A stretch of 25,000 nt of DNA from Priapulus caudatus. Taxonomy: Eukaryota > Priapulida > Priapulimorpha > Priapulimorphida > Priapulidae. The stretch covers positions 523,719 to 548,718 of the forward strand of contig NW_014577132.1 in assembly GCF_000485595.1 (NCBI RefSeq). The letters are read 5' to 3'. Shown piece after piece: positions 19,641-25,000 of this stretch (its first letter is position 1; each line of letters opens with the position of its first letter). Below the pieces are notes generated by a model that made no database searches, was not told where the DNA came from, and worked only from the letters and a program-made list of their open reading frames with translations. Position numbers and translations under genes: made by a program.

Positions 19641-19905
19641 TGACCCCATGATGTCTACACTCACTGTGGAATGACGCATGATGACTGAGGCTGACGCATG
19701 TTCCTGCATGCGGTATTCATGTGTCCACGCTCCTTGAATACGACCACAAATATGACCCTGTATGTGACCTTGTATTTTACCTTGTAGATAACCCTGCATG
19801 TGACCCCATGAAGTCTACACTGTGGAATGACACATGAGGACTGAGGTTGATGGGGCGCACGATGGCGCGCGCGCACGCGGTACTCACGTGTCCGCGCTCC
19901 TTGTC
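19572..19905. repeat. ~160-bp tandem duplication spanning the FoxN2/3 5' splice site
   Basis: CCTTGAATACGACCACAAAT occurs at 19572 and 19732, and homology continues through GATAACC…TGCATGTGACCCCATGA and CTGTGGAATGAC to (C/G)CGGTA(T/C)TCA(T/C)GTGTCC(A/G)CGCTCCTTG. The exon-side copy (19732-19905) contains the real exon end and donor of FoxN2/3. The intron-side copy (19572-19731) contains a duplicate of the last exon codons (KERGH) with the donor changed from GT to AT at 19720-19719. Confidence 0.93.
19881..19889 (-). other. 5' splice site of the FoxN2/3 exon
   Basis: Minus-strand AC|GTGAGTA is a near-consensus donor. It immediately follows the codon for His240, in phase 0, at the conserved intron position within the forkhead domain. 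Confidence 0.88.
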
Positions 19906-20607
19906 GACCTTCATGAAGCACTTGTTCAACGACAGGTTGTGGCGCACCGAGTTCTTCCAGCCCGTCGGTGCATTCTGGAAGTAGGGGAAGTGCGTCACGA
20001 TCCACTGGTAGATGTCCTTCACGGGCAGTCGCTTGAGCGCCGCCTCCTCGATCGCCATGAAGATCAGGCAGCTGAACGAGTAGGGTGGCTTGCTGTGCAC
20101 GTGCGTCTTCGGGTTGTAGGGTATGTGCGGCGGGTGGCGCGTGAGCGCGCCGCAGCCGCCGGCGTCCGTGCCGGCGTTCTCGACGTCGTCGTCGTCGCCG
20201 TCGAGGCTGCAGCCGTCGCTGCCGCCCGCCGAGCTCGTGATGTTCTTCAGCAGGTTGCTGTCCTGCAGCCACGCGAGACTTGTCAGCTCGTCATCGTCGG
20301 CCGCCCCGCCGCCGCCGCCGCCGCAGCCACCGACCCCGCCGCCGACCCCGCGGTCGAGCCGCAGCTCGGCGAAGCACGAGTTGTGCAGCACGAGACTGCG
20401 CGCGTCCGCGAGGCTCGCGTCGCTACCCGCGCTCTGATTGGACGCGCCGTCGTCGACGTCCATGTCGATGACGAGCTTCGCTGCCGGCTCCATCGTCGCG
20501 GCCACTGCGCGCGGCAGTCTGTTCAGGCGGCGGAGACCGAGTGCGATGTTCCGCCGCTGGGTGTCGCCACTGTCGTCACCCTCAGTCCCGCGCTGCACTG
20601 GAGCCAT
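19888..20607 (-). CDS. foxn2/3: FoxN2/3 forkhead transcription factor, first visible coding exon (partial gene)
   Basis: Nuclear winged-helix DNA-binding regulator of the FoxN2/3 (CHES1-like) subclass. The exon encodes 240 residues: a variable N-terminus, a Gly-rich run (about 88-101), the conserved [16 protein letters not shown] motif (108-123) that corresponds to the LTNLNWL-type motif of vertebrate FOXN3, an acidic patch (137-143), and the first ~70 residues of the forkhead domain (from about 171), including [25 protein letters not shown] and recognition helix [16 protein letters not shown] (216-231). [14 protein letters not shown] separates it from FoxN1/4. The exon ends after KVDKERGH in phase 0 at a strong donor, CAC|GTGAGT (GT at 19887-19886), where FOXN3 genes also carry an intron. 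The wing region and C-terminus must lie on later exons (lower coordinates) and are not seen. The start at 20607 follows an in-frame TGA (20625-20623) and has A at -3 and G at +4; Met39 (20493) also has a good context. The exon is GC-rich and free of frameshifts, unlike the duplicated block. Confidence 0.94.
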
Positions 20608-21174
20608 CTTGGCTGCCTGCTGTCACCTAGCAACAGAAATTGGCTGGATGTAATTGGACAGTTAGCACGTAAATAAGCGTCGAAAAAAATAGAACGACTT
20701 TGACACTTGGCACGCGTGCATGCAAACACATACCGAATAGGAAAAGCTGTACCTATAGCTGCTCCACTGATTAGAGCTACTAGAGAAATGTTGCTCTTAT
20801 CATATGCACTACAGTTTGGCTGGTCATGACTGCGACATGTCACCACCGACACAGAAGAGAAGGCTGACCCGCTCAGCAAGCTACCAGCATCGATCACGAG
20901 GCATTCAGTGCGCCGCGAAGTAAACGGCGGACGATGGTCGCGAGGACATTGCGGGGACACGTCGCATCGCTGCCGTGTTGCTGCCCTCACCACTCAGCTC
21001 ACTACACGAAATGCCGCGCTAACTATCCTCTCATCCCCGACTGACGACAGATCGAGTCCCGTGGGCTGCCAAACAACCGCCAGGCCCACTCGATCGGGTG
21101 ACAGACTACTGCGAATGATTAGTCGTCATGGTAACGAACAATATAAATAAGCGGCGAGCGCCCAGCCAGCCAAC
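20608..21174. promoter_or_regulatory. FoxN2/3 upstream region, possible bidirectional promoter
   Basis: Non-coding DNA upstream of the minus-strand FoxN2/3 start. X-box-like motifs occur at 20622-20634 (GTCACC-T-AGCAAC) and 21122-21135 (GTCGTCATGGTAAC), and a TATA-like TATAAATAA at 21142-21150. The minus-strand string TTTCTGTTGCTAG at about 20639-20627 could also be a splice acceptor, in which case an untranslated exon lies further right. The X-box consensus is loose enough that single hits are expected by chance. Confidence 0.35.
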
Positions 21175-21528
21175 ATGGCCGACAAAACAGCCAAAACTTG
21201 TTCTGCGAGTGAGGAAGTGGGGTTATATGCTGCCCCGGCACAGTTGCCCTACAGTAGGTGCGCCCTTGAGGCTCTGAAAGTAACAGCAAACAACAAACGC
21301 ACACTCACATATATACACTCACAGTCGCACACATACACACACTCACACACACGCTTGCGCGTACACACACATAATTCACGCACACATTCATGCACATACA
21401 TGCTCACACGCATAAGTACATACACACACGTAAGCACGCACGCGCACGCACGGACGCATGCACACACACGTGCGCACACACATATACCGCCACGATCTCG
21501 CATACTTTACCATCTATTAGATGTGTAG
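21175..21528 (+). CDS. Possible divergent coding start (uncertain)
   Basis: An ATG in excellent context (CCAACATGGCC) opens a frame beginning MADKTAKTCSASEEVG and running through LYAAPAQLPYSRCALEALK before it enters a CA microsatellite, which cannot be real protein. A possible donor, GAAA|GTAACA (about 21280), would end a first exon just before the microsatellite. It lies 25 bp after a TATA-like element and 39 bp after an X-box-like motif, on the opposite strand to FoxN2/3. I recognise no family. If real, only about 35 codons here are coding. Confidence 0.25.
   Translation: MADKTAKTCSASEEVGLYAAPAQLPYSRCALEALKVTANNKRTLTYIHSQSHTYTHSHTRLRVHTHNSRTHSCTYMLTRISTYTHVSTHAHARTHAHTRAHTHIPPRSRILYHLLDV
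21296..21485. repeat. CA/CACG-rich microsatellite
   Basis: Interrupted ACAC, CACGCACG and ACATAC repeats over ~190 bp. They explain the His/Thr-rich plus-strand and Cys/Val-rich minus-strand frames. Confidence 0.9.
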
Positions 21529-21711
21529 GCCTACCGTGCGTAAGTTGTAATGTATCATAATGATATATTAATATAAAGCGTCAACTAATACCTTCCCAAG
21601 GGCTTCCTCTCTGATATGACCTAGTAAGTAGTACATTCCCAACACATTCTTAATGCCGCCAGCACAACCCCTATCATTATTTAGTACAGCATGTGCTCTT
21701 GATTATATCAT

Positions 21712-21732
21712 TATATATATATATATATATAA
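21712..21732. repeat. (AT)n dinucleotide run
   Basis: A perfect TA/AT alternation of about 21 bp. Confidence 0.95.
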
Positions 21733-22470
21733 TTAGATATCTTCTTGTCGTTGAACCTACTCACAAGTACCGACAGGTAAGACACGGCTCTAAGGCAATA
21801 TTTCTAATAAATTCGCTAGCTTCACGTCATTTTATATTAACAGAATTGATTTCAGTGCGCGCGTAAAGGAGTGAAGTAATGCCATTGATTAACCTACGAT
21901 GAAGCACATCTATGTTTTAGAGCCTGAATGGTTCTACCGATCATCATCACGGATATTGAGTACCCGAATAATAAATCTTCTACATGCGCGCACTGACTGC
22001 CGACAGCGTGATGTCACGTTAACCGTGTTCTCTGCTTCATTGTATGTATGTAAGTGACTCGTAACACACACGACTTGCTACAGCACTTGTCCCCACGGAC
22101 ACAGGCTGTGCTGCGCGCGTGTGTGTGTTGCCGTCATCGCCACGGCAACGTGCCGGGGGATGCGGTTGTCATGCACAGCTTCCGACGGTGGGCAAGATGA
22201 TTGTCAGCACAATTTGTTGATTGCCACGCGCAGCCTTCTTATATGTCCTACGCTCTCTAACTCCTTTCGTCAATGCTTCGTCGGCAGCGGTGCGATCGCG
22301 ATAAATTATACAAATTTTCGCTGTAAGCTGCTCTTTTAAACAGCTTTATTGCTCGAAAAATCAATGAAAACGCAGGTAACAACGCCTAATAATCGCTGCT
22401 AAACGCCATCCACACGCTCGCAACAAACGCGCGTCCAAGCCGGCCGCTGCGCCCGAAACAAGAGAGGCTG

Positions 22471-22478
22471 TGACGTCA
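22471..22478. promoter_or_regulatory. CRE palindrome TGACGTCA
   Basis: A perfect CREB/ATF-type site in CTGTGACGTCAGCAG, followed 9 bp later by CCCACGTGCT (an E-box). It lies about 1.9 kb upstream of the FoxN2/3 start. Motif evidence only. Confidence 0.35.
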
Positions 22479-22816
22479 GCAGAAGCCCACGTGCTACACC
22501 GTGAGTCTCACATGCCGTCACGCACGTCGTCCACACGTGATGTATCAATATGGCACGAGCCCCCAAGTCATGCCAAGAGAATACCTGGGTGCTGCCGGAA
22601 GACGCCCGATCACTTAATGTCACGATATGCCCCATTAGTTAACGAAAGCGGAACAGGGGAAACTGCGCACAATGCCACGGGGTTCGGAATGCCACACGTG
22701 ATGTCCAGGGAAGCACCACATGATATCAGTTGAAGCCTAACGACGTGATAACAGGAAATGTACAATCCCCACATGCTAGGAAAACTCTTACACTTTATTA
22801 AGTGAACCCACACACT

Positions 22817-23492
22817 TGATCACGTTAAACTGTGTATCTGATCACGTAAAGCCGTGTATATGATCACGTGAAGCCGTGTATATGATCACGTGAAGCCGTG
22901 TATCTGATCACGTAAAGCCGTGTATATAATCACTTGAAGCCGTGTATCTGATCACGTGAAAACTGTGTATATGATCACGTGAAGCCGTGTATCTGATCAC
23001 GAGAAATCGTGTATCTGGTCACGTGAAGCCGTGTATCTGATCACGTGAAGCCGTGTATATGATCACGTGAAGCCGTGTATCTGACCACATGAAGCCGTGT
23101 ATCTGACCACGTGAAGCCGTGTATATGATCACGTGAAGCCGTGTATATGATCACGTGAAGCCGTGTATATGATCACGTGAAGCCGTGTATCTGATCACGA
23201 GAAATCGTGTATCTGGTCACGTGAAGCCGTGTATCTGATCACGTGAAGCCGTGTATATGATCACGTGAAGCCGTGTATATGATCACGTGAAGCCGTGTAT
23301 ATGATCACGTGAAGCCGTGTATCTGATCACGTGAAGCCGTGTATATGATCACGTGAAGCCGTGTATATGATCACGTGAAGCCGTGTATCTGATCACGTTA
23401 AGCCGTGTATATGATCACGTGAAGCCGTGTATCTGATCACGAGAAATCGTGTATCTGATCACGTGAAGCCGTGTATCTGACCACATGAAGCC
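22817..23492. repeat. 22-bp E-box satellite, subfamily 1
   Basis: About 31 head-to-tail units beginning GATCACGTGAAGCCGTGTAT plus two bases. I count an intact CACGTG in 21 of them, mostly inside the 8-bp palindrome TCACGTGA. Variant units GATCACGAGAAATCG recur as units 9, 18 and 29, and GGTCACGTG as units 10 and 19, which shows amplification of multi-unit blocks. Confidence 0.97.
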
Positions 23493-23860
23493 GCTCACCA
23501 TAGCACGTGAAACTGTGCAGCTGATCACGCGAAGCTTTGCACCTGAACACGTGTAGTCAGGCACCTGAACACGTGTACCCACGCACCTAAACACGTGTAG
23601 TCACGCACCTAAACACGTGTAGTCACGCACCTGAACACGTGTAGTCACGCACCCGAACACGTGTAGTCATGCACCTGAACACGTGTAGTCATGCACCTGA
23701 ACACGTGTAGCCACGCACCTAAGCACGTGTAGTCACGCACCTGAACACGTGTAGTCATGCACCTAAACACGTGAAGCCACGTACCCGAACACGTGTAGTC
23801 ATGCACCTGAACACGTGTAGTCATGCACCCGAACACGTGAAACTATGCACTATATCACGA
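23493..23860. repeat. 22-bp E-box satellite, subfamily 2
   Basis: About 16 further units of the same 22-bp length with consensus near GAACACGTGTAGTCACGCAC plus CT. Fifteen CACGTG hexamers are counted, mostly in ACACGTGT. About 15 of 22 positions match subfamily 1. The last units (AACACGTGAAGCC, GAACACGTGAAAC) are hybrids or degenerate. Confidence 0.96.
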
Positions 23861-24816
23861 AAAGTTGATCACCATCAGGAGAAGCATTCCTTTGTAGCCG
23901 TTGGATCTCAGAACGTGCAGAGACCCGTGTTAGAGAGCTCGGGATATCATCAAGACAGCAATCAGCGTGTTTCGATATTACTGCCCGACAAACGTGACGC
24001 TGTGTTACCACGGCGACGCCGACACCCCCGCGTGTGGCGCCTAACAAACATGCCGACGTTACACGCGCATGCGCGGCAGGCAGCTCAGCTCAGCCTCGCC
24101 TGCACACCAAACGCATTCGACTACTGCCAGATTTACGTTGCTAAGGCGATCCTGATCCATGGCAACGCAGCAGCGTGCGTTTTCGGCGCGCGCGCTGGGT
24201 GCGACGACAGCACGTCGAACAAGGTCAGTCAGTGCGTATGCGCGAGGAGGGAGCCGGGGGTTGAGCGCACCAGCGAACTTCGGGTTCGCTTCCCGCCGCG
24301 GTATACACGTATCCCACCACCTGCTATTGCTCCCCGCATCTCCCAGTATGACGTCAGCGTTGCATCCGCATCCGTCGGCGTTTTTATGACCGACTTACGA
24401 CTGCACGCAGCTCGGCTATCTAACTCTGCACAAACCCTCCTATCCCACGTAGGCTCGTAGAATTATACCGACAAAACTGAATTACCTGCATTTACTTCAT
24501 CCGGCCACCCTCACAGCAGTAGCCATTCGCTCCGTACCCCCCCCCCCCTTATATCTCTAATCTCTCGAAGTTGGCGTCGTCTTACTGTATCTCATCTGAA
24601 ACCCTACAAGTGGGCAAGACAAGACGAGCTCGTAATTAAGTGGTTAGTGAACCGATGGGACAAGGTCAATACGCTATATCTATGCAATAGCAACTTTTCA
24701 CTAAAGATGCACGGAGACGATTGCCGTTGCTAATCACTGAAATGAGCGAAGAGGGAATGACGAGTGTTGGAGTGCGGGTACCAATAAAACAGTGATCGTG
24801 GCTGGGGCACTAACGT
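23861..24816. other. GC/CpG-rich intergenic DNA with promoter-like motifs
   Basis: CpG-rich, especially at 23990-24400. It contains X-box-like GTTACCACGGCGAC (24004-24017), a near match GTTGCTAAGGCGAT (24137-24150), a CRE palindrome TGACGTCA (24349-24356) and a C12 run (24537-24548). A frame from ATG 24159 (MATQQRAFSARALGATT…, 76 codons) is Arg/Ala/Ser-rich with no recognised domain. The 229-codon frame 23771-24460 begins inside the satellite. I do not call a gene. Confidence 0.45.
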
Positions 24817-24857
24817 TACTGTGTGTGCGTGCATGCGTGCGTGCGTGTGTGTGTGTA

Positions 24858-24897
<40 letters not shown>

Positions 24898-24955
24898 GTT
24901 TTGCGTACGTGCGTGCGTGCGTGGCGTGCGTGCGTGCGGTGCGTGCCGGTGGTGC
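24817..24955. repeat. TG / TGCG microsatellite
   Basis: GTGTGTGCGTGC and GCGTGCGTGCGTG flank a perfect (TG)n run at about 24863-24895. It alternates purine and pyrimidine almost throughout. Confidence 0.95.
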
Positions 24956-25000
24956 GTTGGCGTCGCGTCCCGACATATTCGCTGATCGCGCTACAGTTGG

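Larger units (their letters stand above)
21486..22816. other. Intergenic DNA, no gene seen
   Basis: Mostly AT-rich up to about 22050, then CpG-richer. It includes an (AT)n run at 21712-21732, an X-box-like ATCGCCACGGCAAC at 22136-22149, a CRE palindrome at 22471-22478, and scattered CACGTG/CACACGTGATG strings at about 22488-22705 that resemble degenerate relatives of the satellite to the right. The short frames carry no recognisable domain. Confidence 0.5.

Noticed and set aside
19661-20272. 203-codon minus-strand frame with Arg/Ala/Gln-rich start and KERGHMNTACRN repeats
   Set aside because: Its first part is a frame-shifted reading of the FoxN2/3 exon; the repeated KERGH pieces come from the 160-bp duplication in the intron.
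19834-20676. 280-codon plus-strand frame opposite FoxN2/3
   Set aside because: Shadow of the GC-rich FoxN2/3 exon; the minus strand has the conserved forkhead sequence.
22817-23860. Possible CRISPR array (regular short repeats)
   Set aside because: The whole unit repeats with no unique spacers, the genome is eukaryotic and there are no cas genes; it is a satellite.
23771-24460. 229-codon plus-strand frame
   Set aside because: Starts inside the 22-bp satellite and has no domain; its right part is CpG-rich DNA where stops are rare.

Overview
The window looks like nuclear DNA of a marine-type invertebrate metazoan. It contains one clear metazoan-specific coding exon (a FoxN2/3 forkhead exon ending at a GT splice donor), long non-coding stretches, very dense micro- and minisatellites, transposon relics and no bacterial-style gene packing. 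I cannot name the species. FoxN2/3 only tells me it is a bilaterian-type animal.

Layout. 1-190: end of a 66-bp higher-order tandem repeat. 200-2635: non-coding DNA with a 21-bp minisatellite, a ~630-bp pyrimidine-rich (CT/CA/C) tract and a small hairpin. 2640-17446: two tandem copies of a ~7-kb segment (A, 3.7-10.34 kb; B, 10.66-17.45 kb). Each is headed by an ATGG tetranucleotide array and a short GATA array. Each copy carries, in the same order, unique DNA with a CRE-like palindrome, a 15-bp CAGCATCCACCCTGC minisatellite, a (GC)n(AC)n tract, CGCA/CACA repeats, a ~0.8-kb decayed hAT transposon with target-site duplication, AT-rich DNA with palindromes, and a TATA+Inr-like core promoter in front of a short reading frame at the distal edge. 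The two copies differ by many single-base indels. That is unusual for a recent duplication and may reflect sequence error as much as biology.

17.45-19.45 kb: single-copy DNA with a T29 run and a MITE/Helentron-like relic carrying an ACGG array and a terminal hairpin. 19.45-19.9 kb: start of the first visible FoxN2/3 intron (minus strand), with a 12-bp minisatellite and a ~160-bp tandem duplication that copied the exon's own 5' splice site. 19888-20607: the FoxN2/3 exon (minus strand, 240 codons, rest of the gene not seen). 20.6-22.8 kb: upstream region with a possible divergent start at 21175, CA microsatellites and CRE motifs. 22817-23860: a 22-bp satellite in which nearly every unit holds a CACGTG E-box (36 counted). 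23.86-25 kb: GC-rich, CpG-rich DNA ending in TG/TGCG microsatellites.

The only gene I can name is FoxN2/3, a transcription factor. Most other long reading frames are products of stop-free simple repeats. The most notable items are the E-box satellite with two subfamilies that keep an 8-bp palindrome, the duplicated and inactivated FoxN2/3 splice donor, and the noisy 7-kb tandem duplication.
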